From Gillisella taibaishanensis (GTDB lineage Bacteria; Pseudomonadota; Alphaproteobacteria; Rhizobiales; Rhizobiaceae): 64,000 nt of DNA. The stretch is from the NCBI RefSeq assembly GCF_001938985.1, contig NZ_MKIN01000019.1:186001-250000 (forward strand). The letters run 5' to 3'. The position numbers were made by a program, and so were the translations under genes. Shown in pieces: positions 1-9,047 of the stretch (its first letter is position 1; every line of letters starts with the position of its first letter). The notes under the pieces were generated by a model. The model saw only the letters and a list, made by a program, of their open reading frames with translations, was not told where the DNA came from and did no database searches.

Positions 1-939
1 AGATTCAGTCGTCAACATGCCCGAGGTGTATTTATAGCCGTTGATTTCGCTCTGAACGCTGCTCGATGCGTTGGCGGCGGTAATCGTCAGAACGCCATTG
101 GATACTGAGAACGGATTGACCGACGATGTGCCCGCATAGGAGGGATTGACGTACCATTCGAGTTCGCTGTTATCCGTCAGCGTGCCGCCATTGGCCGCGA
201 ACCAGCTATAGCCGGTATCCCAGGTGCCGCTTGTGCCATGATGGAGGGAGAGGCTGTTGAAGTCGTCGGAGAATGTCTGGGTTAGATGCGTCCGATCGAG
301 TGTCAGCTGGAACTGATCCGAGGTGAAATTGGAAATGTTCGTCCCGCTGAACAGGATGCTTTCGCCATGCCCAAGATCGAGCGAAACATCGCTGCCCTTC
401 TGCGTCATGTGGCTGACCACCTGATCGAAGGACGAGTAGTCGTAGTTTTGCAGGCGGATCTTGTCGTCACTGGAAAAATCGGTGATCCGGTCGCTGCCAT
501 TGCCCATGCTGAACACGAACGTGTCTGCCCCGCCGCCGCCGATCAGGATGTCGTTGCCGCCATAACCGTCGATTGTCTGGCTGCCGGTGCCCCCGGTGAT
601 GATGTTGTTGAGGCCGTTGCCGAAAGCGTAGCGGTTGTCACCCGTCACCACGAGATTTTCGATACCATCTCCGAGCGTATAGCTCATCCAGGTATTGACC
701 GTGTCGATGCCGGAGCCGCCGGCCTCGCTGGCGTGATTGAGCGTGGAATAGAGGTAGTAGACGTCATCGCCCGCACCGCCATTCATGGTGACATTGACGG
801 AGCTGTCGCCATACATCGCGTCATTGCCACTCGAGCCGTTGAGTGTCAGACCGCTGCCCGTCGCGGAATACCAATGGTTCGGATCGCCGCTGTAATAGAG
901 CGCCTCACCCAATGCGTTGAGAAGATATTTGCTGGCCAT
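1..939 (-). CDS. RTX-repeat glycoside hydrolase family 16 protein (ExsH/PlyB-like), C-terminus outside window
   Basis: The frame is open from the ATG at 939 down to base 1, giving 313 residues with no stop, so the gene continues past the window edge. Residues about 35-140 carry glycine/aspartate-rich nonapeptide repeats of the RTX calcium-binding type (NGGAGDDVY, GGTGSQTIDGYGGNDILIG, GGGGADTFVF). From about residue 222 the sequence (FSDDFNSLSL, then the WDTGYSW and SGMLTTES regions) resembles the start of a GH16 beta-glucanase fold. This order, RTX first and GH16 second, is that of rhizobial ExsH/Ply glycanases, which are exported by type I secretion and trim exopolysaccharide. There is no N-terminal signal peptide, as expected for type I export. 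The catalytic ExDxxE motif would lie beyond the edge and cannot be checked. A PrsDE-like exporter is not visible here. Confidence 0.8.
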   Translation of the reverse strand, partial: MASKYLLNALGEALYYSGDPNHWYSATGSGLTLNGSSGNDAMYGDSSVNVTMNGGAGDDVYYLYSTLNHASEAGGSGIDTVNTWMSYTLGDGIENLVVTGDNRYAFGNGLNNIITGGTGSQTIDGYGGNDILIGGGGADTFVFSMGNGSDRITDFSSDDKIRLQNYDYSSFDQVVSHMTQKGSDVSLDLGHGESILFSGTNISNFTSDQFQLTLDRTHLTQTFSDDFNSLSLHHGTSGTWDTGYSWFAANGGTLTDNSELEWYVNPSYAGTSSVNPFSVSNGVLTITAANASSSVQSEINGYKYTSGMLTTES

Positions 940-1105
940 GCGAACCTCGTCCCGTTGCCGTCATGCCGATAACGGGACTATAGGAGTTTATTCGCATTTG
1001 GCCAAACGATCTTTCCCATAATGGCAAGGTTTTTGGAGGTCGGGCAGGCTCACTCTATAAAGTTGCTCCACTTCGGAACAAATTGATCAAAAATGGTCCA
1101 TCAAA

Positions 1106-1795
1106 TCACACGCCGTAGAGCGCAAGCAGCAGTGGGTCCACGCCGAATAGGACTTCATGGAAGGCGAATAACAAAGCGAACGTGCCGATAACGGTGATCG
1201 CCAGAGCAAATACCATGTCGCGGTCGACGCCGAGCCGGGTGCGGCCTGCAACAAAGGCGGCAAAGGGCACGATTGAGGTTTTGCCCGCAAAGTCATTCCA
1301 GGCGGTACCGAGCTTGCGGCTGCTGCGCCGCTCCAGAATGATGATCCCGACAAGTGAGAAGATCGCAAAGCCACCGAACAGGACAACGCCACGCAACTCA
1401 CCGTTTGGGAAGATATGGCCGAATGCCCAGAGGAAAAATCCCCAGAGGACAGGGTGGCGGGTCAGTGCCACGATTGCCCCCGGCTGCTGGTTCTTGCGGA
1501 AGGTAATTGACGCAGGATTAGGGCTGCTCAGGCCGCAGATGACGAGGAAAAGGCCTATCGGCGCCAGCGCCAGCGTGATCCAGGCCTGCCATGCCCGATC
1601 CAGCCATAGAGCAACATCATCAGCCTCCATGAAAGCGTAAAAGACCCAGACGAGGGTGGCGAGCGACAGCAGCGAATAGAGTGCCATGTAGACGGGCCGT
1701 CCGATGAGGCCGATCAGCCTCTGCTTGACCGCAGGCAGGGCCGGCAGGGAATGGAGCGCCAGGAAGCAGAAAAAGGCGAGAAAAAGATCAACCAT
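1106..1795 (-). CDS. NnrU family integral membrane protein
   Basis: This 229-aa protein has about six hydrophobic segments. The NnrU-family signature lies in the middle (SSPNPASITFRKNQQPGAI and LTRHPVLWGFFLWAFGH). The family is related to isoprenylcysteine methyltransferase-like membrane proteins. NnrU was first described next to denitrification genes in Rhodobacter, where it affects nitric oxide or nitrite metabolism, but its biochemistry is not settled. The gene is transcribed away from the pseudoazurin gene, and a TTG-N8-CAA dyad lies in the shared upstream region, which fits low-oxygen or NO control. No strong Shine-Dalgarno sequence precedes the ATG at 1795, so the start is only probable. 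Confidence 0.82.
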   Translation of the reverse strand: MVDLFLAFFCFLALHSLPALPAVKQRLIGLIGRPVYMALYSLLSLATLVWVFYAFMEADDVALWLDRAWQAWITLALAPIGLFLVICGLSSPNPASITFRKNQQPGAIVALTRHPVLWGFFLWAFGHIFPNGELRGVVLFGGFAIFSLVGIIILERRSSRKLGTAWNDFAGKTSIVPFAAFVAGRTRLGVDRDMVFALAITVIGTFALLFAFHEVLFGVDPLLLALYGV

Positions 1796-1898
1796 GCGTC
1801 AGTCCAGGAAGAGGTAAGAGGTGCGGCGCCGTCATCAAGGCGGCTTTACCACGCGGCTCTATCGAAACCATCTATCCGCCCATTCACGAATGCGCGAT

Positions 1899-1912
1899 TT
1901 GCGCAAGATCAA
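1899..1912. promoter_or_regulatory. Candidate FNR/NnrR-type binding site
   Basis: The 14-bp element TTGCGCAAGATCAA has the TTG-N8-CAA dyad of CRP/FNR-superfamily sites. Its right half is a perfect FNR half-site (ATCAA); the left half is TTGCG. It lies about 97 bp upstream of the pseudoazurin ATG and about 104 bp upstream of the NnrU start. Both products belong to families linked to denitrification or microaerobic growth, so one shared site is plausible. Not experimentally supported. Confidence 0.45.
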
Positions 1913-2008
1913 AGCGATGTCCTCACTCGTGCTTTAAAAGCTGACCCAGACACTCACAGACGACCTACATACAGACACGCTCGATAAATACAGACGAAAG
2001 TGAAAATC

Positions 2009-2458
2009 ATGAATCTCGCCCTGAAACATCTCGCCGCCGTTGCCCTGCTCAGCGCCGTCGCTACCGTTCCGACCTTCGCTGCCGATTTTGAAATTCACAT
2101 GTTGAATAAGGGAGCTGACGGTTCGACGATGGTATTTGAACCTTCGGCGTTAAAAATTGCGCCCGGCGATACGGTCACCTTCATTCCCACCGACAAGTCC
2201 CATAGCGCAGAGGCGATTGCTGGTCTGGTACCTGAAGGTGCAGAACTGTTCAAAGGCAAGATCAATGATCCCGTGAAGGTGACCTTCACGCAGTCTGGCG
2301 CCTATGGCGTGAAATGCGCGCCGCATATGGCTATGGGCATGGTTGCCGTGGTTGTGGTCGGTGACGTGCCTGCAGCAAATGCCGCTGCATTTGCCGCTTC
2401 CACCCTTCCGAAGAAGGCAAAGGACAAGCTACAGGCCGAACTCGACTCTTTGCATTAA
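2009..2458 (+). CDS. Pseudoazurin (periplasmic type I blue copper protein)
   Basis: The product is 149 aa with a signal peptide ending near [11 protein letters not shown]. The mature part is a cupredoxin in which all four type I copper ligands can be seen: His in the KSHSAEA segment, then Cys, His and Met in [10 protein letters not shown]. Pseudoazurin carries electrons in the periplasm from the cytochrome bc1 level to nitrite or nitrous oxide reductase or to peroxidases. I chose the ATG at 2009 over an in-frame GTG at 2000 because AAAGTGA sits at Shine-Dalgarno distance and the signal peptide then begins normally. No nitrite or nitrous oxide reductase gene lies in the window, so its partner is unknown. 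Confidence 0.9.
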   Translation: MNLALKHLAAVALLSAVATVPTFAADFEIHMLNKGADGSTMVFEPSALKIAPGDTVTFIPTDKSHSAEAIAGLVPEGAELFKGKINDPVKVTFTQSGAYGVKCAPHMAMGMVAVVVVGDVPAANAAAFAASTLPKKAKDKLQAELDSLH

Positions 2459-2487
2459 ACCAGCCGGAACTGATCGCCGGAGATGGA

Positions 2488-2519
2488 AAAGCCGCCGGTC
2501 GTCATGACCGGCGGCTTTC
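2488..2519 (+). terminator. Rho-independent terminator after pseudoazurin, possibly bidirectional
   Basis: A perfect 10-bp stem (GCCGCCGGTC/GACCGGCGGC) with a 5-nt loop is flanked by AAAA on the left and TTT on the right. It sits between the ends of pseudoazurin and the convergent BI-1 gene, so it could serve both. Confidence 0.8.
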
Positions 2520-2543
2520 CCTATCTGATGTCAGTGAGTGTGG

Positions 2544-3263
2544 TTATTCGCGTTCGCCCGTAAAATTCAGCAGCAGCTGGAAGATGTTGACGAAATTCAG
2601 GTAAAGCGAAAGAGCTCCGAACACGGCGAGCTTCTGCTGGGATGCCTGGCCGATATTCTCGGCATACTGTTCCTTGATGTTCTGGGTATCCCAGGCCGTC
2701 AGGCCAACGAACACCAGAATGCCGATGACCGAAATGGCAAACTGCAACGCGCTTGAGCCCAGGAAGATATTGACAACCGACGCGATAACCACGCCGATCA
2801 GGCCCATCATCATGAAGGAACCGAATTTCGACAGATCACGCTTCGTCGTGTAGCCGTACAGGCTCATGGCGCCAAACATCGTCGCGGCAATGAAGAAGGT
2901 TCGGGCGATGCTGGTGCCGGTAAACACAAGGAAAACCGAGGCCATCGAGAGACCCATGACCGCGCAGAACGCCCAGAACGCCATTTGCGCAGCACTGGCC
3001 GACATGGTCTGAAGGCGGAACGAGAAGAAGAATACGAAGGCCAGAGGCGCAAGCATCACCACCCACTTCAGCGGCGACTGGAAAATCGGCACGTAGAGCG
3101 CCGGTGTCGTGCCGACGATCAGGGCGACAATGCCGGTGATGACGAGGCCGAGGCCCATATAATTATAGACGCGCAGCATGTGCTGGCGCAGTCCCTGATC
3201 GAACTGTGCGCCAGCCTGTGCCTGCGCACCCCAGCCGATTTGTTCTCTATTGACGGGTTCCAT
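2544..3263 (-). CDS. Bax inhibitor-1/YccA family membrane protein
   Basis: This 239-aa protein has an N-terminal cytosolic stretch of about 30 residues followed by seven hydrophobic segments, the usual BI-1 (UPF0005/TMBIM) layout. Family features include the YGYTTKRDLSKFGSF loop and the C-terminal AWDTQNIKEQY segment, which contains the conserved acidic residue tied to pH-sensitive calcium leak in bacterial homologues. The start at 3263 is preceded by AAGAGGAGATCCAAAT, a good ribosome site. It stands alone, and no operon partner is visible. Confidence 0.88.
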   Translation of the reverse strand: MEPVNREQIGWGAQAQAGAQFDQGLRQHMLRVYNYMGLGLVITGIVALIVGTTPALYVPIFQSPLKWVVMLAPLAFVFFFSFRLQTMSASAAQMAFWAFCAVMGLSMASVFLVFTGTSIARTFFIAATMFGAMSLYGYTTKRDLSKFGSFMMMGLIGVVIASVVNIFLGSSALQFAISVIGILVFVGLTAWDTQNIKEQYAENIGQASQQKLAVFGALSLYLNFVNIFQLLLNFTGERE

Positions 3264-3347
3264 ATTTGGATCTCCTCTTGATAATGTTAAAACTTGGTAG
3301 CCAGCGGCAGGCGCCGGAAATCATGCGAGTTTCCGGCGCTTGCGCCT

Positions 3348-4151
3348 TTAATAGAGGCTGCGTGCGAGCTGATTGGCGGCGTCCTGCAACTCATCAGCCT
3401 GACGGTCCTTCGAGACCAGGGCATAAGCAACTTCGCCGATTTGCCAGTAAGCGGCTTTCGCGCCATCGGCTTGGGCAACCGTCACATTTTGGACGGCGAA
3501 CGACCCCGTCCGGGCGGCAAATAGGGTTACCTCCGCGCCGCGCTTCGGCTTCAACGCCATTTCGACGCTTGGGCCGAAATCGGAGGGGAATATCTGGCTG
3601 TCCGCCACGCTCCAGCCCCCCGGCAACTGCGGGATGACAATGCCAGTGGCGGCACGAATATCCTTGGGATCGAACTGCATGGTTGCAGACTTTGCCGACG
3701 CATCTGCTGGCTGTTGCGGATGCAGGCTTTCGCGCAGCACCGTGGCATCGTGGGCCTGCAACGCCTCGCGCACAAAGGCTGGTGTCGGGACAGAAGCGAC
3801 AACCGGGGTAGCACCGAATGGATTGATGAGAGAATGGCCAACCCATCCCGCCCCGATCAGCAGCACGACAGAAGCCACGCGCCGAAGCACCACCGAGCGC
3901 CCGCGTTGTTGAAGGGCCTGCTCCAGTCTCCGCGCCGCAGCCCTTGTCTGCAGCCTCGGGACGTCGTCACCTTTTGCTGAAAGTGCAAGCCGCAACTCGT
4001 CGCGCACCCGCAGATCCGCCATCATCCGCGCCGCCGCATCGGGCTTGGCAGACAGATGTGCCTCGACTTCGATCCGCCGTTGGGCGGTCAACTGATCGTC
4101 GATATAGGCCTGCAGATCGCAATCCTGGATCGGATCATGGTGTTTTGTCAT
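3348..4151 (-). CDS. Membrane-anchored anti-sigma factor
   Basis: The product is 267 aa. The N-terminal 60 residues (DCDLQAYIDDQLTAQRR, HLSAKPDAAARM) look like an anti-sigma domain of the kind that docks onto ECF sigma factors, though without the HxxxCxxC zinc motif. One hydrophobic segment follows at about residues 95-115 (VVLRRVASVVLLIGAGWVG), then a soluble, presumably periplasmic domain. The open frame extends further upstream, but the ATG at 4151 has a perfect GGAGG seven bases before it and overlaps the sigma gene by 17 bp, typical of translational coupling. I infer that it holds the neighbouring sigma factor at the membrane. The releasing signal cannot be told from sequence. Confidence 0.82.
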   Translation of the reverse strand: MTKHHDPIQDCDLQAYIDDQLTAQRRIEVEAHLSAKPDAAARMMADLRVRDELRLALSAKGDDVPRLQTRAAARRLEQALQQRGRSVVLRRVASVVLLIGAGWVGHSLINPFGATPVVASVPTPAFVREALQAHDATVLRESLHPQQPADASAKSATMQFDPKDIRAATGIVIPQLPGGWSVADSQIFPSDFGPSVEMALKPKRGAEVTLFAARTGSFAVQNVTVAQADGAKAAYWQIGEVAYALVSKDRQADELQDAANQLARSLY

Positions 4152-4797
4152 CGTTACCTCCGACGATACGCAGATTGACAGGGCCAGTCGCGTGGGGGCG
4201 ATCCTTGCCTTTGGACGTTCCCGTGGAATGGCCCATAGCCTGACCATTGACCGGCCCGTCGTTTTTGTCCTGCGCGACGGGTGCTGGCAGTGCCTTGCGG
4301 CTTTGCTTTGCGTCCGTCGCCTCAAACTCCCGCAGACGGCCCCTCGCCCTCGACAGCCGTGACATCAGTGTGCCCACTGGAATTCCCAGCACCTCTGCCG
4401 CCTCCTGGTAGGAGAGCTCCTCGATCGCAACGAGATGCAGAGCCTGCCGCTGCTCTTCGGGCAGATCCATGAAAGCGCGCCGCAATTGTGTGAGCCGCAC
4501 TGTCTGCTCCTGCCCGCCATCGATCACGGGATCGACAAGATCAGCAGCGGCGGCATCGCGCCGGGCGCCCGACTTCTTCCTGCGCAGGGCGTCGACATGA
4601 GCATTGTGCAGAATGGAAAACAGCCAGGAACGGATATTGCCGCCGCTGCGGAAGCTCTGCTGATGCTCGTAAGCCTTTACCAAGGCATCATTGACGAGGT
4701 CTTCGGCATCATCCGCGTTGCGCACCAGTGACAAGGCGTAGCGCCGGAGCGCTGCCAATTGTCCGATCACATCGAATGAGCCGTTTTTCGTGTTCAT
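4135..4797 (-). CDS. ECF-type RNA polymerase sigma factor
   Basis: The product is 220 aa. Region 2 lies at about residues 15-75, with the NADDAEDLVNDALVKAYEH and GGNIRSWLFSILHNAHVD segments. Region 4 lies at about residues 110-160, with LPEEQRQALHLVAIEELSY and a helix-turn-helix (AAEVLGIPVGTLMSRLSRAR). The last 55 or so residues (QSRKALPAPVAQDKNDGPVN onward) form an unusual hydrophilic tail beyond region 4. The stop overlaps the anti-sigma start by 17 bp, so the two are co-transcribed and coupled. No Shine-Dalgarno sequence precedes the ATG, and an ECF-like promoter ends only a few bases upstream, so the mRNA may be leaderless. Target genes are unknown. Confidence 0.88.
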   Translation of the reverse strand: MNTKNGSFDVIGQLAALRRYALSLVRNADDAEDLVNDALVKAYEHQQSFRSGGNIRSWLFSILHNAHVDALRRKKSGARRDAAAADLVDPVIDGGQEQTVRLTQLRRAFMDLPEEQRQALHLVAIEELSYQEAAEVLGIPVGTLMSRLSRARGRLREFEATDAKQSRKALPAPVAQDKNDGPVNGQAMGHSTGTSKGKDRPHATGPVNLRIVGGNDDKTP

Positions 4798-4803
4798 GCC
4801 CTA

Positions 4804-4831
4804 TATACGCAGCCGTCCCTCACCCTATTCC
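4804..4831 (-). promoter_or_regulatory. Candidate ECF-type promoter of the sigma/anti-sigma operon
   Basis: Read on the minus strand, GGAAT (at 4831-4827) is followed by 17 bases and then CGTAT (from 4809). This resembles the GGAAC-N16/17-CGT promoters used by ECF sigma factors, which often autoregulate. The -10-like element ends about 6 bp before the ATG at 4797, so transcription would begin at or next to the start codon. Confidence 0.4.
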
Positions 4832-5178
4832 AGGGCACGAAACTTTTTTTGCAAAAAAGGTAGACCGGGCAACATTGAGCGCGCGGCTCATCCATCACGA
4901 AAATTTCAAGGGTGCGACAATTTGATTATTGGCATTTTCGGATGTGCCAAAGCGCGAAATTGTGCCGATCCCATCTCGCAACTGCGAAGAAACACGTCAT
5001 TAGAACCCACTGAATCACAAGGGTTTTCCGTTCGCGATCGATTGGTCTCAAAGAATGACACGCACTCGATGTCAGGACACCATTCCTACATTAGCAACAG
5101 CGCCTGCGACAAAACGCGCATTTAATCTGCGCGGAAAAGGATTAATTCGCCCTCATGCGCTTGATGAGAGTCAAAGTA
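4832..5178. other. Intergenic region upstream of cyoA, no gene recognised
   Basis: About 350 bp between the sigma promoter candidate and cyoA. It holds a T7/A6 dyad near 4843-4858 and no convincing ORF or RNA gene. It must contain the cyo promoter, but I cannot pick it out with confidence. Confidence 0.5.
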
Positions 5179-6381
5179 ATGAAAAAATTCCCGATCTTAT
5201 CCTCCCTAATGCTTTTGCCCCTGTTGCTGCTTTCGGGCTGCAATCTGGTCGTTATGTCGCCTGCTGGCGATATTGCAGCGCAGCAACGCGATCTCGTGGT
5301 TTTCTCGACCGCTTTGATGCTGCTCATCATTATTCCGGTGATCCTGCTCACCCTGTTTTTCGCGTGGAAATACCGCGCATCGAATAAATCGGCGATCTAT
5401 CTGCCAGACTGGAACCACTCGACCAAGATCGAAATATTGGTGTGGTCCGCGCCAATTGCCATCATCGTCGTTCTGGCATCGGTCACCTGGATCTCCACCC
5501 ACAAGCTCGATCCTTATCGCCCGCTTGAGCGGATTGACGCCGAACGCGCTATTCCCGCAGACGTAAAGCCGCTGACGGTGGAAGTCGTCGCGCTCGACTG
5601 GAAGTGGATGTTCATCTATCCGGATCTGGGGATCGCCACGGTTAACGAGCTGGCGGCGCCGGTCGATGTGCCGATCAATTTCAAGATCACGGCCCAGTCG
5701 GTGATGAACTCCTTCTACATCCCTGCCCTCGCCGGCCAGATCTATGCCATGCCTGGTATGCAGACCAGCCTGCACGGCGTGATCAATAAGGAAGGCGTCT
5801 ATGACGGCTTTTCCGCGAACTATTCGGGCGCCGGCTTCTCGCATATGCGCTTCAAGTTCCATGGTATGAGCGACAAGGGCTTCGCCGATTGGGTTGCCCA
5901 GGTGAAAGCCAATGGTACCGCCCTCAACCGAGACGCCTACATGAAGCTCGAAAAGCCGAGCGAAAAGGATCCTGTTCGCTACTTCGCTTCGGCTGACAAG
6001 GACCTTTTCAACGCCATCATCAACATGTGTGTCGACCCTGCGAAAATGTGCGCGAGCAACATGATGCATATCGACATGATGGGCGGCGCCGGCAAGGAAA
6101 GCGCAGAGAACCGCGAAAAGCTGCAGTACGACAACCGCGGCGTCGATCTCAGTGTCAGCCCTAGCCACGGTGCGGATGCAGATGCTTCCAAGCATTCTGA
6201 AGCCGCCCCTGCGACAGACAGCATGCCGGTTGCTTCGACCACCGACGCTGCCGCAAAGGATGCTGGCAATCATGCGACCCATTCCATGGCCGGGCACTCC
6301 ATGCCTGGAATGGACATGTCCGGGATGGACATGCCGGCCACCGACAACGGCGCGACCGCGCCCGCTCAGCCGAAAAACTGA
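5179..6381 (+). CDS. cyoA: Cytochrome o ubiquinol oxidase subunit II
   Basis: The product is a 400-aa lipoprotein subunit of the bo-type quinol oxidase. A lipobox (LLLLSGC) near residue 20 is followed by two transmembrane helices (about residues 40-60 and 85-105) and a periplasmic cupredoxin domain. The Cys ligands of a CuA site are absent (the PALAGQIYAMPGMQT region has none), which marks it as a quinol rather than cytochrome c oxidase. Two in-frame ATGs lie upstream at 5155 and 5164; I prefer 5179 because GAGAG sits at a proper distance and the signal peptide MKKFPILSS then begins normally. The C-terminal 90 residues after the CyoA core are long, ending in a His/Met-rich stretch (HSMAGHSMPGMDMSGMDMP) that looks like a metal-binding tail. 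First gene of cyoABCD. Confidence 0.95.
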   Translation: MKKFPILSSLMLLPLLLLSGCNLVVMSPAGDIAAQQRDLVVFSTALMLLIIIPVILLTLFFAWKYRASNKSAIYLPDWNHSTKIEILVWSAPIAIIVVLASVTWISTHKLDPYRPLERIDAERAIPADVKPLTVEVVALDWKWMFIYPDLGIATVNELAAPVDVPINFKITAQSVMNSFYIPALAGQIYAMPGMQTSLHGVINKEGVYDGFSANYSGAGFSHMRFKFHGMSDKGFADWVAQVKANGTALNRDAYMKLEKPSEKDPVRYFASADKDLFNAIINMCVDPAKMCASNMMHIDMMGGAGKESAENREKLQYDNRGVDLSVSPSHGADADASKHSEAAPATDSMPVASTTDAAAKDAGNHATHSMAGHSMPGMDMSGMDMPATDNGATAPAQPKN

Positions 6382-6421
6382 GCAGGCGACACCGCGAGAT
6401 TCAACATAAACGGGGCTTCCC

Positions 6422-8425
6422 ATGTTTTCTAACCCAGACCTTATGAAGTTTATCTTCGGCCGGCTGACGCTCGATGCGATCCCGTATCATGAGCCCATTC
6501 TGATCATGACATTCGTGGCCGTTGCGCTCGGCGGTGGTGCCGTGCTGGGCGCCGTGACCTATTTCCGCCTTTGGGGCTATCTCTGGAAGGAATGGTTCAC
6601 CAGCGTCGATCACAAGAAGATCGGCGTCATGTACGTCATCCTGGCGCTCATCATGTTGCTGCGCGGCTTTGCCGACGCGTTGATGATGCGTGGCCAGCAG
6701 GCCATGGCGTTCAACGGAAACGAAGGCTTCCTGCCGCCGCACCACTATGACCAGGTCTTTACCGCGCACGGCGTTATCATGATCTTCTTCATGGCGATGC
6801 CTTTCGTGACCGGCCTGATGAACCTTGTGGTTCCGCTTCAGATCGGCGCGCGCGACGTGTCCTTCCCGTTCCTCAACAACTTCTCCTTCTGGATGACGGT
6901 TGCCGGTGCTGTGATTGTGATGATTTCGCTGTTCGTCGGCGAATTCGCCCGCACGGGCTGGCTGGCCTATCCGCCGCTGTCGGGTGGTGACTACAGCCCT
7001 GGCGTCGGTGTCGACTATTATATCTGGGGCCTACAGGTCGCGGGTGTTGGTACGACGTTGTCAGGCATCAATCTGATTGCGACGATCGTCAAGATGCGCG
7101 CTCCCGGCATGACCATGATGAAGATGCCTATCTTCACCTGGACCTCGCTCTGCACCAACGTGCTGATCGTTGCCAGCTTCCCGATCCTGACCGCGACTTT
7201 GGCTCTGTTGACGCTCGACCGTTATGTCGGCACCAACTTCTTCACCAATGATCTCGGCGGCAATCCGATGATGTATGTGAACCTGATCTGGATCTGGGGT
7301 CACCCGGAAGTCTATATCCTGGTTCTGCCGGCCTTCGGCATCTTCTCCGAAGTGGTTTCGACCTTCTCGGGCAAGCGCCTGTTCGGCTACACGTCCATGG
7401 TTTATGCAACGGTCTGCATCACGGTCCTGTCTTATCTGGTCTGGCTGCACCACTTCTTCACCATGGGTTCCGGCGCCAGCGTAAACTCGTTCTTCGGCAT
7501 CACCACGATGATCATCTCGGTTCCGACAGGCGCCAAGATCTTCAACTGGCTGTTCACGATGTATCGTGGCCGCATCCGGTTCGAAGTTCCTATGCTCTGG
7601 ACCATGGGCTTCATGGTGACCTTCGTCATCGGCGGTATGACCGGCGTTCTGCTGGCCGTTCCCCCGGCTGACTTCGTGCTGCACAACTCGCTGTTCCTGA
7701 TCGCCCACTTCCATAATGTCATCATCGGCGGCGTGGTCTTCGGTCTGATGGCTGGCGTAACCTTCTGGTTTCCAAAGGCATTCGGCTACAAGCTCGATCC
7801 GTTCTGGGGCAAGATGTCCTTCTGGTTCTGGCTGGTCGGTTTCTACTTCGCCTTCATGCCGCTCTACGTTCTCGGCCTGATGGGCGTAACCCGCCGCATG
7901 AGCCAGTTCGACGATCCGTCTTTGCAGATCTGGTTCATCATCGCCGCCTTCGGCGCCTGCCTGATCGCACTTGGCATCGCCTCGTTCATCATCCAGCTCG
8001 TCGTCAGCTACTTGCGACGTGCAGAACTGGCTGACCTGACGGGCGATCCGTGGAACGGCCGTACGCTGGAATGGTCGATTTCCTCGCCGCCGCCGGCCTA
8101 TAACTTCGCCTTCACCCCAGTTGTCCACGATACGGATGCCTGGGACGACATGAAGAAGCGTGGCTATAGCCGTCCGCTGCTTGGCTTCAAGCCGATCCAC
8201 ATGCCGAAGAACACCGGAACGGGTGTCATCCTGGCGGGTCTCAGCGTCGCCATGGCATTCGGTCTGATCTGGTACATGTGGTGGCTCGCCATTGCGTCCT
8301 TCGTGGCCATCGTTGCGGTCTCGATCTCGCACACCTTCAACTACAACCGCGACTTCTACATCTCCGCCGAAGAGGTGGTGAATACCGAGGCTACGCGGAC
8401 CGCGCTTCTGGCAAGGAAGGGATGA
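6422..8425 (+). CDS. cyoB: Cytochrome o ubiquinol oxidase subunit I
   Basis: This 667-aa, roughly 15-helix subunit of the heme-copper oxidase superfamily is close in length to E. coli CyoB (663). All metal ligands are visible: a low-spin heme His in [15 protein letters not shown], the CuB His and cross-linked Tyr in [11 protein letters not shown], the CuB His pair in VWLHHFFTM, and the heme His residues in [11 protein letters not shown]. It reduces oxygen to water with ubiquinol and pumps protons across the inner membrane. It begins 40 bp after cyoA, and cyoC follows after 4 bp. Confidence 0.97.
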   Translation: MFSNPDLMKFIFGRLTLDAIPYHEPILIMTFVAVALGGGAVLGAVTYFRLWGYLWKEWFTSVDHKKIGVMYVILALIMLLRGFADALMMRGQQAMAFNGNEGFLPPHHYDQVFTAHGVIMIFFMAMPFVTGLMNLVVPLQIGARDVSFPFLNNFSFWMTVAGAVIVMISLFVGEFARTGWLAYPPLSGGDYSPGVGVDYYIWGLQVAGVGTTLSGINLIATIVKMRAPGMTMMKMPIFTWTSLCTNVLIVASFPILTATLALLTLDRYVGTNFFTNDLGGNPMMYVNLIWIWGHPEVYILVLPAFGIFSEVVSTFSGKRLFGYTSMVYATVCITVLSYLVWLHHFFTMGSGASVNSFFGITTMIISVPTGAKIFNWLFTMYRGRIRFEVPMLWTMGFMVTFVIGGMTGVLLAVPPADFVLHNSLFLIAHFHNVIIGGVVFGLMAGVTFWFPKAFGYKLDPFWGKMSFWFWLVGFYFAFMPLYVLGLMGVTRRMSQFDDPSLQIWFIIAAFGACLIALGIASFIIQLVVSYLRRAELADLTGDPWNGRTLEWSISSPPPAYNFAFTPVVHDTDAWDDMKKRGYSRPLLGFKPIHMPKNTGTGVILAGLSVAMAFGLIWYMWWLAIASFVAIVAVSISHTFNYNRDFYISAEEVVNTEATRTALLARKG

Positions 8426-8429
8426 TCTG

Positions 8430-9047
8430 ATGGATCCCAGAACTTTAAAAACCGCAAAGCCGGAATTCTACCTGACGGAGGAGCATCATCCGGAAAGCAG
8501 CACGAACCTTGGGTTCTGGCTGTATCTGATGAGCGACTGCCTGATCTTCGCGATGCTGTTTGCCACCTATGCCGTTCTCGGCCGCAATTATGCGGCCGGT
8601 CCGGCCCCGGCTGACCTGTTCGACCTGAAGCTGGTTGCTATCAACACCGCGATGCTGCTGTTCTCCTCGATCACCTATGGCTTTGCCATGCTGTCGATGG
8701 AAAAGAACAACAAGACCGCGACGCTGTTGTGGCTGGCCGTGACAGGCCTGTTCGGCGCGGTGTTCATCACGCTCGAACTCTATGAGTTCATCCACCTGAT
8801 CCATGAAGGAGCAGGTCCGCAGCGCAGCGCCTTCCTGTCGTCCTTCTTCACCCTGGTGGGTACCCACGGCCTGCACGTTACCTTCGGTATCGTCTGGTTG
8901 GTCACGCTGATGTCCCAGGTCGCCAAGCATGGCCTTATCGAAGCAAACCGTCGTCGCCTGATGTGCCTGTCGATGTTCTGGCACTTCCTCGACGTTATCT
9001 GGATCGGCGTATTCTCCTACGTCTACCTGCTGGGAGTGATCGGATGA
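8430..9047 (+). CDS. cyoC: Cytochrome o ubiquinol oxidase subunit III
   Basis: This 205-aa protein has five transmembrane helices and the heme-copper oxidase subunit III fold, including the conserved acidic residue in helix III (LYEFIHLI) and the [16 protein letters not shown] segment. It stabilises subunit I. It starts 4 bp after cyoB, and its stop overlaps the cyoD start as ATGA, so it is translationally coupled. Confidence 0.96.
   Translation: MDPRTLKTAKPEFYLTEEHHPESSTNLGFWLYLMSDCLIFAMLFATYAVLGRNYAAGPAPADLFDLKLVAINTAMLLFSSITYGFAMLSMEKNNKTATLLWLAVTGLFGAVFITLELYEFIHLIHEGAGPQRSAFLSSFFTLVGTHGLHVTFGIVWLVTLMSQVAKHGLIEANRRRLMCLSMFWHFLDVIWIGVFSYVYLLGVIG

Noticed and set aside
4843..4858. T7/A6 dyad upstream of the sigma gene as a terminator
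   Set aside because: The stem is only A-T pairs with a tiny loop and no GC-rich core, and no gene ends here.
5206..6423. A 405-codon open frame opposite cyoA
   Set aside because: It is an antisense shadow of a strongly conserved gene in GC-rich DNA. It encodes an Arg/His/Gly-rich product with no domain.
7061..8332. A 423-codon open frame opposite cyoB
   Set aside because: Antisense shadow: low-complexity Asp/Arg/His composition, no domain, and cyoB motifs are complete on the plus strand.
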